Numbered from the stretch's first letter, positions 1-8,266 are shown. The stretch: 64,000 nucleotides of DNA from Chitinophaga flava (GCF_003308995.1 NZ_QFFJ01000001.1:1426001-1490000), one strand, 5' to 3'. Notes: a model not told the origin generated them from the letters alone. Made by a program: numbers and translations.

Positions 1-1107
1 ATCTTCTACCGCAACACCCGCGCCTCCGGCGTAATCCCACAGATATCCGCCATCATGGGCCCCTGCGCCGGCGGCGCCGTATACTCACCCGCCATCACCG
101 ACTTCATCATGATGGTGGAACAAACCTCCTACATGTTCGTGACCGGCCCCAACGTGGTAAAAACCGTCACCCATGAAGAAGTGACTTCTGAAGAACTGGG
201 CGGCGCCCAGACACATGCTACCAAAAGCGGCGTGACGCACTTCGCCTGCGCCAACGAAGTGGAATGCATACAAAACATCAAACAACTCCTGAGTTATATC
301 CCGCAAAACTGCGAAGAAACAGCACCGGTATATCCTTACGAACCAGGCAACGAACTGCGGGACGCCCTCAACACCCTCATTCCGGCCAGTCCCAACCAGC
401 CGTATGATATGAAGGAAGTCATCGCTCAGATCACCGATACCGACAGCTTCTTTGAAGTACATAAAGACTTTGCAGACAATATCATTGTAGGCTTTGCCCG
501 CGTTGCCGGACGAAGCATCGGTATTGTGGCCAACCAGCCCGCTGTACTGGCCGGTGTACTCGATATCCACGCCTCTGTAAAAGGTGCCCGCTTTACCCGC
601 TTCTGTGATGCCTTCAACATCCCGCTGCTGGTACTGGTAGACGTACCCGGATTCCTCCCCGGCACAGACCAGGAATGGAACGGTATCATCACCAACGGTG
701 CCAAACTGCTCTATGCCCTCTGCGAAGCTACGGTACCCAAAATCACCATCACCACCCGTAAAGCCTACGGTGGCGCCTACTGTGTAATGAACTCCAAACA
801 TATCGGAGCCGATCTCAACTACGCCTTCCCGCAAGCCGAGATTGCAGTTATGGGAGCCAAAGGCGCCGTAGAGATCATCTACAAAAAGGAAATCGATACC
901 GCTGCAGACCCGGAAACACGCACCACTGAACTGGTGACAGATTACACCGACCGGTTTGCCAACCCGTACCTGGCCGCAGAAAAAGGTTATATCGATGAAG
1001 TCATCATCCCGGAACAAGCCCGCGCCAAACTTATCAAAGGCTTTAAAATGCTGGAAAATAAAGTGGTGAATATGCCCAGAAAAAAACACGGTAATATACC
1101 TTTGTAA
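1..1107 (+). CDS. Acyl-CoA (propionyl-CoA type) carboxylase beta subunit, 5' end cut by window
   Basis: Carboxyltransferase subunit of a biotin-dependent acyl-CoA carboxylase. It moves the carboxyl group from biotin to propionyl-CoA or a similar acyl-CoA in the cytoplasm. The frame is open from base 1, so the gene starts before the window; about 368 C-terminal residues are present, against roughly 510 for the family. Crotonase-fold oxyanion-hole segments are visible: GPCAGGAVYSPA near the left edge, and VPGFLPG plus RKAYGGAYCVM later. The family is clear. The exact substrate (propionyl-, methylcrotonyl- or acetyl-CoA) cannot be fixed from this part, although strong similarity to PccB-type chains makes propionyl-CoA likeliest. 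The methionine at base 55 is internal, not the start. Confidence 0.93.
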   Translation: MFYRNTRASGVIPQISAIMGPCAGGAVYSPAITDFIMMVEQTSYMFVTGPNVVKTVTHEEVTSEELGGAQTHATKSGVTHFACANEVECIQNIKQLLSYIPQNCEETAPVYPYEPGNELRDALNTLIPASPNQPYDMKEVIAQITDTDSFFEVHKDFADNIIVGFARVAGRSIGIVANQPAVLAGVLDIHASVKGARFTRFCDAFNIPLLVLVDVPGFLPGTDQEWNGIITNGAKLLYALCEATVPKITITTRKAYGGAYCVMNSKHIGADLNYAFPQAEIAVMGAKGAVEIIYKKEIDTAADPETRTTELVTDYTDRFANPYLAAEKGYIDEVIIPEQARAKLIKGFKMLENKVVNMPRKKHGNIPL

Positions 1108-1115
1108 CTAATTAG

Positions 1116-1194
1116 GAATTACGAATTACGAATTACAAACGCAGGCTCCCGGGCCCCCTTGTAATTCGTAATTCGCTATTCGTAATTCGTAATT
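1116..1194. repeat. Inverted repeat of GTAATTC units
   Basis: The space after the carboxylase gene holds tandem 8-base units (GAATTACG on the left, CGTAATTC on the right). The arms at 1122-1138 and 1159-1175 are a perfect 17-base inverted repeat around a 20-base loop containing CCCGGG. Further right-hand units run on to about 1194, just before the next start codon. No T-tract follows, so a mobile or REP-like intergenic element, or an mRNA stem between co-directional genes, is more likely than a plain terminator. Confidence 0.7.
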
Positions 1195-1201
1195 GTTTTC
1201 T

Positions 1202-2044
1202 ATGCGGTCCGTTTTTAACTTTTTCCTTTTCACCTCCCTCTTTATTGCACTTTGCGCACTGCTGATGATATGGCAGACTAACCAGTTACTTCATCTGGAT
1301 TATCCGCATTGTACCTTTTATCTGTTCGTATTTTTTTCCACTATCTGTAGTTATAATTTTCACTGGTACCTGACACCTGGCACCTACTCCTCTTCAGAAC
1401 GGCTGCAGTGGGGTGAACGGCATCGTACCATGATGCTTGTGTTTTGTGGAATAGGCCTGGCAGGCGCCCTTTTTTATTTCTGGCAACTGCGGGAACACTG
1501 GATGGCCCTCAGCGGAGGCGCTTTCCTCACCTTCCTCTACTCCGCTCCCAAGGTGCCACACAAAACATTTACCTGGCTGCGTAAAATCGCGATCGGTAAA
1601 ACCCTGTTTCTGACAGCAGTATGGACCTATGTAACTACGCTGCTGCCAGCACTGGTAGCCAATCTGGGCTTCTCCTGGGCGCTGCTTTTTTTTACAGTGC
1701 ACCGCTTCCTGCTGATTTATGCGATCTGTATCTTGTTTGACTACCGCGACCTGGAATCCGATAAAAAAGAAGGTATCCGCAGCCTGATCACTTACCTCGA
1801 CCTGAAAAACCTCAACCGCTTATATTACCTCACCCTGTTGTTGTCTGCTGTTGCTGCCGGCCTCCTGGGCCCGGAAACAACCATCCCCGTCATCGCTACC
1901 CTGATGGCGCCCGTAGTGATCACCGCTCTGCTCACCCGCAAAGCGCAGCACAACCCGTCAGATTATCTGTTCTACTTCGTACTCGATGGACTCATGGCCC
2001 TGTCGGCCCTGCTACACCTCCTGATTTACTGGGCACAGGCATAA
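1202..2044 (+). CDS. UbiA-like integral membrane protein
   Basis: This 280-residue protein is almost entirely hydrophobic, with about eight to nine predicted membrane segments. The segment FDYRDLESDKKEG matches the second Asp-rich motif of UbiA-type prenyltransferases (DxxxD, binding prenyl diphosphate through Mg2+). The first motif (NDxxDxxxD) is not visible; the matching early loop reads CSYNFHWYL. It may be a divergent family member with another acceptor, or one that has lost transferase activity. I chose the ATG at 1202; a TTG three codons upstream (1193) is possible but lies in the repeat. The following M42 gene is 62 bases away with its own promoter-like box. Confidence 0.6.
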   Translation: MRSVFNFFLFTSLFIALCALLMIWQTNQLLHLDYPHCTFYLFVFFSTICSYNFHWYLTPGTYSSSERLQWGERHRTMMLVFCGIGLAGALFYFWQLREHWMALSGGAFLTFLYSAPKVPHKTFTWLRKIAIGKTLFLTAVWTYVTTLLPALVANLGFSWALLFFTVHRFLLIYAICILFDYRDLESDKKEGIRSLITYLDLKNLNRLYYLTLLLSAVAAGLLGPETTIPVIATLMAPVVITALLTRKAQHNPSDYLFYFVLDGLMALSALLHLLIYWAQA

Positions 2045-2075
2045 AAGAAGCCTGCCGTCGTATAACGTAATTTGC

Positions 2076-2083
2076 TACATTTG
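2076..2083 (+). promoter_or_regulatory. Bacteroidota -7 box (TACATTTG)
   Basis: Exact match to TAnnTTTG, 23 bases before the M42 peptidase start. No TTG at the usual -33 spacing was found. Confidence 0.5.
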
Positions 2084-2106
2084 TCCGATCGCAAAAAGCT
2101 ATTCTT

Positions 2107-3207
2107 ATGTCCAAGAAACAGAAATCCATCCTCAACAAGGAATCACTGGCATTCCTCAAAGACTACCTGAACAATCCATCTCCCACTGGTTTTGAGAAAG
2201 AAGGACAAAAACTGTGGCTCAAATATCTGACACCATATATTGATGAACACCAGGTAGATGCCTATGGCTCTGTAGTAGGTATCATCAATCCCAAAGCACC
2301 TTTTAAAGTGGTGATAGAGGCTCACGCAGATGAAATTTCCTGGTTCGTAAACTATATCTCCCCCGAAGGGCTGATCTATGTAATCCGCAATGGCGGCTCT
2401 GATCAGCAGATCGCACCTTCCAAAAGAGTCAATATCCATACTGAAAAGGGGATTGTAAAAGCCGTATTCGGCTGGCCTGCCATTCATACCCGCCTCCGCA
2501 GCGGCGACGGCAAAGAGCCCCAGCCCAAAGTAGAAAACATCTTCCTGGATTGCGGCGCCCGCTCCCGTAAAGAAGTGGAAGACCTGGGCATACATGTCGG
2601 CTGTGTAGCCACCTTTGAAGATGGCTTTGAAGAACTGAGCTACGACTACTTTATCTGCCGCGCCATCGACAACCGTATCGGCGGCTTTATGATCGCGGAA
2701 GTGGCCCGCCTGCTGAAAGAAAAGAAACAGGAACTGCCTTTCGGCCTCTATATTGTGAATGCGGTACAGGAAGAAGTTGGCCTGCGCGGCGCCGAAATGA
2801 TCGCTAAACGTATTAAACCGGACGTGGCCATCATCACCGATGTAACCCACGATACCACCACCCCGATGATCAACAAAAACATTGAAGGGGAAATCAAATG
2901 CGGCGGCGGTCCCAGCATCACCTATGGCCCTGCTGTACACAACATCCTCCGCGACCTGATCATCAAAACTGCTAAAAAGAACGAGATCCCGTACCAGCTG
3001 CATGCCGTAAGCCGCAGCACCGGCACCGATACCGATGCTTTTGCCTATTCCAACGATGGTACACCATCCGCACTGATCAGTTTACCACTGCGGTATATGC
3101 ATACCACCGTTGAAATGGTGAAACGGGATGATATCGAAAATACAATTCAGCTGATCTATCAGACTTTATTACAGATCACGCCGAAAACAAATTTCAAATA
3201 TCTGTAA
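2107..3207 (+). CDS. M42 family metallopeptidase
   Basis: Cytoplasmic aminopeptidase of the M42 family (glutamyl aminopeptidase/FrvX/TET type), which trims N-terminal residues from peptides using two metal ions. The 366-residue length fits. Metal and catalytic signatures are visible in order: EAHADEISW (His and Asp ligands), AIDNRIGG (bridging Asp), VQEEVGLRGAE (catalytic Glu and Glu ligand), TDVTHDTT (Asp ligand), and a C-terminal RYMHTTVE (His ligand). All expected ligands appear present, so it should be active. The start ATG at 2107 follows a promoter-like box. The downstream neighbour is convergent, 42 bases away. Substrate preference cannot be read from the sequence. Confidence 0.92.
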   Translation: MSKKQKSILNKESLAFLKDYLNNPSPTGFEKEGQKLWLKYLTPYIDEHQVDAYGSVVGIINPKAPFKVVIEAHADEISWFVNYISPEGLIYVIRNGGSDQQIAPSKRVNIHTEKGIVKAVFGWPAIHTRLRSGDGKEPQPKVENIFLDCGARSRKEVEDLGIHVGCVATFEDGFEELSYDYFICRAIDNRIGGFMIAEVARLLKEKKQELPFGLYIVNAVQEEVGLRGAEMIAKRIKPDVAIITDVTHDTTTPMINKNIEGEIKCGGGPSITYGPAVHNILRDLIIKTAKKNEIPYQLHAVSRSTGTDTDAFAYSNDGTPSALISLPLRYMHTTVEMVKRDDIENTIQLIYQTLLQITPKTNFKYL

Positions 3208-3249
3208 CCGTTAGTTACCCTGCTACGCAGGGCGGCCTGCTGCTCCCGA

Positions 3250-4008
3250 TCAACGGAAGTAATCAGCTGCCCTGCGTACTTTCTCTACCCACATACCGGA
3301 AGAAGCCTTTACCACATACTCGCTCAACCCCACTTTATTAGCTCCATAAGCCCAGTCATAGGTATATCCCATCCGCGTCCAGGGATAATGGTAATCTGTT
3401 GCCGTTACCAACGGACGGTAGTACGCATAAATGATGTAATTGTTAAACCACGTAACATAATCCACCGGTGCAGAAGGAATCAGTACAGGACCGGCTGTAG
3501 TGGTATTAATGGCCGGATCTCCTGCCGGACGGAACAAATTAACGGCCTTCACCCACACTTCCGCAATATGCGTATTGCTCTTGGGATTCACCGGCGGCAA
3601 CCCCAGCAGCTGGCTGACACGAAGGATCGTATCGGAAGTGGGCGTAAAACTCTGACCAATCCGGGTTTTCATCTGTTTTGGAATAAACAGCCAGGACTCG
3701 CCCCACGTATTGGTAATGGAATCGCCTTCCGGATAACTGGTCGGAAAACGCATAAAAGTAGCCATCAGTACATAAGTCTGACCATTAATCGTCTTCCATT
3801 GAAGATTGGGATTACTTTCTGTGATAGCCCACAGGTTTTTGGAGATCTTGTTACTGTCCGTAATCATGGCATCCGCTACAGCATGCGCATACAGCGTATC
3901 CAGATTGTAAACCGGTGTCACAGGATCATCATGTTTTTTACAGGAGGACAGTACAAAGACCGATAGGAAAAAACAAGCGAGCAGCTTGCCACTGAAGGTG
4001 TTTTTCAT
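3250..4008 (-). CDS. Hypothetical lipoprotein
   Basis: I do not recognise the family. The N-terminus is a lipoprotein signal: a basic start, a hydrophobic stretch, and the lipobox VLSSC with Cys23, followed by KKHDD. Acidic residues just after the lipidated Cys are seen in Bacteroidota surface-exposed lipoproteins, so outer-membrane display is possible. The mature part (about 230 residues) is rich in Tyr, Trp and Pro and has no obvious catalytic motif. It stands alone: convergent with the M42 gene, and downstream in direction from nothing close. Its upstream region has a 14-base direct repeat and a copy of the dispersed intergenic repeat. Confidence 0.75.
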   Translation of the reverse strand: MKNTFSGKLLACFFLSVFVLSSCKKHDDPVTPVYNLDTLYAHAVADAMITDSNKISKNLWAITESNPNLQWKTINGQTYVLMATFMRFPTSYPEGDSITNTWGESWLFIPKQMKTRIGQSFTPTSDTILRVSQLLGLPPVNPKSNTHIAEVWVKAVNLFRPAGDPAINTTTAGPVLIPSAPVDYVTWFNNYIIYAYYRPLVTATDYHYPWTRMGYTYDWAYGANKVGLSEYVVKASSGMWVEKVRRAADYFR

Positions 4009-4017
4009 AGCAATGGT

Positions 4018-4046
4018 TTTGAAATAGAGGTTTTGAAATAGAGGTT
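4018..4046. repeat. Short tandem repeat upstream of lipoprotein
   Basis: GTTTTGAAATAGAG occurs twice in tandem just upstream of the lipoprotein start on the minus strand. This could be slippage or an operator; nothing else identifies it. Confidence 0.5.
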
Positions 4047-4101
4047 AAACTCGGTTGTGGTTTTGAGTGCCCGCAAATAACTACTTTTCAATGACTTTCC
4101 C

Positions 4102-4139
4102 AACTGTGATTTATGTGATACTGAGGATGCTCCTGATAT
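4102..4139 (+). repeat. Dispersed intergenic repeat, copy 1
   Basis: Begins AACTGTGATTTATGTGAT and ends CTCCTGAT. It matches about 30 of 36 positions of the copy at 42620 and, in reverse, the copies near 19032, 21111 and 42834. Confidence 0.65.
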
Positions 4140-4155
4140 AGGGAGATAAAAGAGC

Positions 4156-4185
4156 AGCAGCCATTGATATACATCAATGGCTGCT
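4156..4185 (-). terminator. Rho-independent terminator of the aroQ operon
   Basis: Perfect 13-base stem (AGCAGCCATTGAT with its complement) and a 4-base loop, 27 bases past the aroQ stop. On the minus strand it is followed by CTCTTTTATC. Confidence 0.7.
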
Positions 4186-4211
4186 ACTATTAATCAAATG
4201 TTCTTTGGCTT

Positions 4212-4670
4212 TTATTGAAAGCTGGGTGGTTTTACCGCAAAATCAAATTCGATACTATTTAAAAAGTGCTGCACACCCAGCCGATACCCATTCATACCTA
4301 ATCCGCAGATGGAACCTACACATTTGGCCGCGATAAGGGAAGTATGCCGGAATTCCTCCCGGGCATATACATTGCTGATATGAATTTCGATGACAGGTGC
4401 TTTGATGGCTGCGATGGCATCACGGATGGCTACGGAAGTATGGGTATAACCACCGGCATTCAGCAGGATACCATCATAGGAAAAGCCGATCTCATGGAGA
4501 TGATTGATGATCTCTCCTTCCACGTTGTGCTGGAAATAGCTGAGTTCTACAGCAGGAAAACTTTTTTGCAGCTTCTTGAAATAATCTTCAAAAGACTCAC
4601 TGCCGTAGATACCGGGTTCCCGCTTGCCCAGCAGATTGAGATTAGGCCCGTTAATGATGGCTATCTTCAT
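4212..4670 (-). CDS. aroQ: 3-dehydroquinate dehydratase, type II
   Basis: Catalyses the third step of the shikimate pathway, dehydration of 3-dehydroquinate to 3-dehydroshikimate, as a cytoplasmic dodecamer. The 152-residue length is typical. Visible signatures are the N-terminal NGPNLNLLGKREPGIYG (with the catalytic loop Arg and Tyr), LLNAGGYTHTSVAIRDA, and EIHISN with the catalytic His. All conserved active-site residues appear present. It is the last gene of a minus-strand run (small lipoprotein, ytxJ, ubiX, aroQ), 38 bases after ubiX, and is followed by a terminator hairpin. Confidence 0.96.
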   Translation of the reverse strand: MKIAIINGPNLNLLGKREPGIYGSESFEDYFKKLQKSFPAVELSYFQHNVEGEIINHLHEIGFSYDGILLNAGGYTHTSVAIRDAIAAIKAPVIEIHISNVYAREEFRHTSLIAAKCVGSICGLGMNGYRLGVQHFLNSIEFDFAVKPPSFQ

Positions 4671-4708
4671 GATGATGATAAAGTAGGTTGATGAATAAAC
4701 GAAGATAA

Positions 4709-5284
4709 TTATTCTGCTTTATTATCACTGCCCCAGCGGAAGGTTTGCTGCTCCACGCCGGCCAGGTCTACAATACGGTCCACTACAGTGGCTGCTACCT
4801 CTTCAATGGTGGCAGGCAGACTGTAATACGACGGTGTAGCCGGACAGATGATTCCGCCCGCCAGTGTTACCGCTTCCATATTACGGATATGCATCAGGTT
4901 ATAGGGCGTTTCCCTGACCACACAAATCAGTTTACGCCTTTCTTTCAGCACCACGTCCGCCGCCCTCGTGATCAGGTCGTTGGAGATACCCGTGGCAATA
5001 CGGCCCAGGGTGCCCATGGAACAGGGGCAGATAATCATGGTATTAAATCTCCCGGAACCGGAAGCAAAAGGAGCGTGAAAGTCCTGTTGGGTATAAAAAC
5101 GGAAAGGCAGCTGATGATAATCTTCGTTCTTCAGTTCTGTTTGCCAGACAGTCTTGGCATTCTCGGTCATTACAACGGCTACTTCATCCAGCTGGTCGGC
5201 AGCGGCATGCAGCTTGTTAAGCAACTGCCTCGCATATATCGACCCGCTGGCACCAGTAACTGCTACTACTATACGATGTTTCAT
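4709..5284 (-). CDS. ubiX: UbiX-family flavin prenyltransferase
   Basis: Joins dimethylallyl phosphate to FMN, giving the prenylated flavin cofactor used by UbiD-type decarboxylases. The 191 residues fit the family. The flavin-binding start VAVTGASGSIYARQLL, the middle CPCSMGTLGRIATGISNDL and the segment VLKERRKLICVVRETPYN are all characteristic. No ubiD lies in this window. An 8-base-pair hairpin ends at the first base of the start codon, so translation could be affected by RNA structure. Same direction as ytxJ (34 bases before) and aroQ (38 bases after). Confidence 0.95.
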   Translation of the reverse strand: MKHRIVVAVTGASGSIYARQLLNKLHAAADQLDEVAVVMTENAKTVWQTELKNEDYHQLPFRFYTQQDFHAPFASGSGRFNTMIICPCSMGTLGRIATGISNDLITRAADVVLKERRKLICVVRETPYNLMHIRNMEAVTLAGGIICPATPSYYSLPATIEEVAATVVDRIVDLAGVEQQTFRWGSDNKAE

Positions 5285-5307
5285 GTGCTATACGATATGA
5301 TAGCACA
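5284..5307 (-). promoter_or_regulatory. Hairpin abutting the ubiX start codon
   Basis: TGTGCTAT (5284-5291) and ATAGCACA (5300-5307) form a perfect 8-base stem. On the minus-strand mRNA the stem ends at the A of the ubiX ATG, where a ribosome would load. Confidence 0.45.
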
Positions 5308-5318
5308 AAGCTAGTCTA

Positions 5319-5651
5319 TTATCCGTTCAGGTGATCGGCAATCTCATCCATGTTGATACCGTTATGGCTCTCATCATAGGTACATACTCCGTTACGGATG
5401 AGCAGCACCTGGGGTGATTCGTGCTGTACCTGGTAAGTGTGCGCTATTTGGCCAGACAGGTCGCGGTAAGCAATCAGATCGAGATAATAAAACGTTAACC
5501 CATCGGGAGCTGCTGCACGTTCAAGCCGGGATTTGGCCATCGAACTGATAGAACACCGCGTGCTATGTTTAAAGATCACTACCGGCTGATGAGCAGAAGC
5601 CACATTGATTTCCTGCAATTGTTCCTCACTGGTTAACGTTTTCCAATTCAT
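5319..5651 (-). CDS. ytxJ: YtxJ-type bacillithiol-system thioredoxin-like protein
   Basis: Small thioredoxin-fold protein of the YtxJ family, which is linked by phylogenetic distribution to the bacillithiol redox system. The 110 residues match the usual length. The redox motif is KHSTRCSISSMAK with a single Cys (Cys33), the monothiol arrangement of the family. DLIAYRDLS and HESPQVLLI correspond to the cis-Pro side of the fold. It lies four bases after a tiny lipoprotein gene and 34 bases before ubiX in one minus-strand run. The physiological substrate is unknown. Confidence 0.88.
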   Translation of the reverse strand: MNWKTLTSEEQLQEINVASAHQPVVIFKHSTRCSISSMAKSRLERAAAPDGLTFYYLDLIAYRDLSGQIAHTYQVQHESPQVLLIRNGVCTYDESHNGINMDEIADHLNG

Positions 5652-5654
5652 TAG

Positions 5655-5804
5655 TTAGCTCATTTTATTATGATGTGCGGCTGGAGCCTTCGCCATTCCC
5701 CTCATCGGACAACCTAATTTCTGACGGCTTGCGCACGAAGTTAAGAAAGCTGCAAAGATACACACCATACCTGCGCAGCCCAAAATTCTTACAAACGATT
5801 TCAT
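5655..5804 (-). CDS. Small cysteine-containing lipoprotein
   Basis: A 49-residue product with a lipoprotein signal (FLTSC lipobox) and a mature part of only about 25 residues containing GCPMRG, two Ala-Pro runs and a His pair. I chose the internal ATG at 5804 because it gives a standard signal peptide; an upstream ATG at 5840 would add 12 residues. It ends four bases before ytxJ, so the two are very likely co-transcribed. A metal or thiol role is suggested by the Cys, Met and His content but is only inference. Short proteins of this type occur in Chitinophagaceae without assigned function. Confidence 0.6.
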   Translation of the reverse strand: MKSFVRILGCAGMVCIFAAFLTSCASRQKLGCPMRGMAKAPAAHHNKMS

Positions 5805-5892
5805 AATGGGAGAAGATTTAATAAGTAAACGAAATTTCATAGGAATTTATGATACGACAACTTTTTTAATAGTCTTTTGTAACGTTATTTTG

Positions 5893-5922
5893 CAAATATA
5901 AATAATACATTAAAAAAAACAA
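5893..5922 (-). promoter_or_regulatory. Promoter of the lipoprotein-ytxJ-ubiX-aroQ operon
   Basis: On the minus strand this reads TTG, 19 bases, then TATATTTG, which fits the Bacteroidota TTG-N17-23-TAnnTTTG pattern. It lies 88 bases before the chosen lipoprotein start. Confidence 0.6.
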
Positions 5923-6001
5923 CTATACCATTTTAAGATTAGGTAACTTTTTGGTATCAGAAGATATCAAAGTTATCTTTTCGGACATATTTTTCCCGGT
6001 T

Positions 6002-7360
6002 ATGGCAAAAGTACATTTTATTGCAATTGGTGGAAGTGTAATGCACCAGCTGGCCATCGCACTCAGGCATAAGGGTTATGAGGTGACAGGCAGTGACGAC
6101 GAGATATTTGAACCGGCATTGTCCAATCTCCGGCAGGCAGGCATCCTGCCCGCCTCACTCGGCTGGGACCCCACCCGCATCACCGCCGATATAGACGCGG
6201 TCATATTAGGTATGCATGCCCGGGAAGACAACCCCGAACTCATCCGCGCCCGGGAACTGCAACTCAAAATCTACTCTTTCCCGGAATACATCTACCAGGA
6301 AAGTAAAAATAAAACAAGGGTAGCCGTAGGTGGCAGTCATGGTAAAACCACCACCACCGCCATGATCATGCATGTGCTGCAGTACAACCAGCAAGCTTTT
6401 GACTACCTCGTAGGCGCCAGACTGGAAGGGTTTAACCAGTCCGTTAACATCACCGACGCACCGCTCATCGTCTGCGAAGCAGATGAATACCCGGCTTCCG
6501 TCATCGAAAAAAGACCCAAATTCCTCTTCCTGCACCCGCAGATAGCTATACTCACCGGCATCGCCTGGGATCATATCAACGTATTTCCTACTTACGAGAT
6601 CTATGAGGAGCAGTTCGCCCTCTTCCTCCGTCAGATGGAGCCGGGCAGCGTGCTGATCTACAACAGCGGAGACACCGCCCTCAGCAACCTCGTGACCGCC
6701 GAAGGACGCCATCTCCGGCTGATACCTTATACCACGCCCATCCACATGATCCGGGATGGTGTAACCCGCGTGTTTTTTGATGAAGGATATGCCGATCTGG
6801 AAGTATTCGGAGAACATAACCTCCTCAATATGCATGCTGCCAAATTGGTGTGCAACGAACTGGGACTGTCAGACGAAGCCTTCCTGGCCGCTATCGCCTC
6901 TTTCAGAGGTGCTGCCAAAAGACTGGAACTGGTCGCTAAAAACGATCACAGTGTCATCTACCGCGATTTTGCCCATGCCCCTTCCAAGGTGAAAGCCACC
7001 ATGGAAGCCACCCGGCAGCAGTTCCCACAACGCAGGCTCATCGCCGTACTCGAACTGCATACCTACAGTAGCCTCAATGCCAGCTTCCTCTCCCAGTACC
7101 AGGGAGCACTGGAAGCCGCCGATGTGGCCGTGGTATTCTATAGCAAACATGCCCTCGAAATAAAACGTATGCCCGACCTGGCACCCGAACTGATCATGGA
7201 AAAATTTGGCCGCACAGACCTTCATGTCTTCAACGACAGAGCCCGGCTGGAAGCCTTCCTGGAGGAACAGAACTATCACGATGCCAACCTCCTCCTGATG
7301 AGCTCCGGCACCTACGACGGACTGGATTTCCCATCACTGGAGAAGCTCCTACACAAATAA
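6002..7360 (+). CDS. mpl: UDP-N-acetylmuramate:tripeptide ligase (Mpl type)
   Basis: Murein-tripeptide recycling ligase. It attaches L-Ala-gamma-D-Glu-meso-Dap to UDP-MurNAc, using ATP, in the cytoplasm. It has a Rossmann start (VHFIAIGGSVMHQLA), the Mur-ligase P-loop GSHGKTTTT around residues 112-120, ACEADEYPAS-type and GIAWDHINVFPTYE segments of the central domain, and a C-terminal DFAHAPSKVKAT segment. MurC and Mpl are related; the N-terminal GGSVMHQLA form and the 452-residue length favour Mpl. I used the ATG at 6002, which starts the Rossmann strand; a longer frame from 5951 adds an unconserved tail. Divergent from the ytxJ operon. Confidence 0.88.
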   Translation: MAKVHFIAIGGSVMHQLAIALRHKGYEVTGSDDEIFEPALSNLRQAGILPASLGWDPTRITADIDAVILGMHAREDNPELIRARELQLKIYSFPEYIYQESKNKTRVAVGGSHGKTTTTAMIMHVLQYNQQAFDYLVGARLEGFNQSVNITDAPLIVCEADEYPASVIEKRPKFLFLHPQIAILTGIAWDHINVFPTYEIYEEQFALFLRQMEPGSVLIYNSGDTALSNLVTAEGRHLRLIPYTTPIHMIRDGVTRVFFDEGYADLEVFGEHNLLNMHAAKLVCNELGLSDEAFLAAIASFRGAAKRLELVAKNDHSVIYRDFAHAPSKVKATMEATRQQFPQRRLIAVLELHTYSSLNASFLSQYQGALEAADVAVVFYSKHALEIKRMPDLAPELIMEKFGRTDLHVFNDRARLEAFLEEQNYHDANLLLMSSGTYDGLDFPSLEKLLHK

Positions 7361-7365
7361 TACCC

Positions 7366-7373
7366 TACATTTG
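7366..7373 (+). promoter_or_regulatory. Bacteroidota -7 box (TACATTTG)
   Basis: Exact TAnnTTTG, 46 bases before the exonuclease start and just past the mpl stop. Confidence 0.5.
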
Positions 7374-7419
7374 CGGGATTAATTCAAAAACACAATAACA
7401 TTAATAAATAAGATATATA

Positions 7420-8193
7420 ATGCCTTCTTTGCTCCTCAAAAGGCCGCTGGCCGTAATCGATCTGGAAACTACCGGTACCAACGTGGCCACAGACCGCATC
7501 ATCGAAATTGCTATCATCAAAGTATTCCCTGATAAATCCATCCAAAACAAAGTAAAACGTATCAACCCGGGAATGCCTATCCCTGCAGGATCTACAGCAA
7601 TTCACGGTATTAAGGACGAAGACGTTAAAGATGCGCCCACCTTCAAACAGGCGGCCAACGAACTGAAAATGTTTATGGACGGCTGCGATCTCGCCGGATA
7701 TAACTCCAACCGCTTCGATATTCCGCTGCTGGTAGAAGAGTTTCTCCGTGCAGAGATGGACTTCGATGTCTCCAAACGCAGATTTGTGGACGTTCAGCGC
7801 ATCTTCCACCTGATGGAAAAAAGAACACTGGCCGCAGCCTATAAATTCTATTGCGACAAACACCTGGAAAACGCCCATAGCGCCGAAGCAGACGCCCTGG
7901 CCACCTACGAGATCCTGGAAGCCCAGCTGGGCCGCTACGAACACCTCCAGCAGGATATCGATGGACTGGCAGACTTTACCAAAGAAGAAGAATACATCGA
8001 CTTTGCCCGTCGTATCGTTATGCAGGGCGGACAGGAAGTATTCAACTTCGGTAAATACAAAGGACGCCCCGTAAAAGAAGTGCTGAAGGCTGAGCCTCAA
8101 TACTATGACTGGATGATGAAGGCAGATTTTCCGCTCAATACCAAGCAAAAACTGTCAGAAATCTATCACAATATGATGTTAAAAAAACTGTAA
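7420..8193 (+). CDS. DnaQ-like 3'-5' exonuclease
   Basis: DEDDh exonuclease of the polymerase III epsilon type, 257 residues. The N-terminal exonuclease domain shows VIDLETTG (Asp14 and Glu16), GYNSNRFDIPLL, and HSAEADALAT with the catalytic His and last Asp, so all metal-binding residues are present. The C-terminal part (FGKYKGRPVKEVL and YYDWMMKADFP) is the small domain also found at the end of exodeoxyribonuclease X-like proteins (DUF3820 type). It could be a proofreading subunit or a stand-alone repair nuclease; the C-terminal domain favours the latter. An own -7 box lies upstream. Confidence 0.87.
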   Translation: MPSLLLKRPLAVIDLETTGTNVATDRIIEIAIIKVFPDKSIQNKVKRINPGMPIPAGSTAIHGIKDEDVKDAPTFKQAANELKMFMDGCDLAGYNSNRFDIPLLVEEFLRAEMDFDVSKRRFVDVQRIFHLMEKRTLAAAYKFYCDKHLENAHSAEADALATYEILEAQLGRYEHLQQDIDGLADFTKEEEYIDFARRIVMQGGQEVFNFGKYKGRPVKEVLKAEPQYYDWMMKADFPLNTKQKLSEIYHNMMLKKL

Positions 8194-8266
8194 TATTTTT
8201 CAGGAACGGGGTATCTTGCGTCGTAATTGAACTAATTTCGCAGTACACAAAACTTTATCGGCTGAA

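Noticed and set aside
85..1089. 334-codon minus-strand frame opposite the carboxylase gene
   Set aside because: Biased composition without motifs; antisense shadow of a conserved enzyme.
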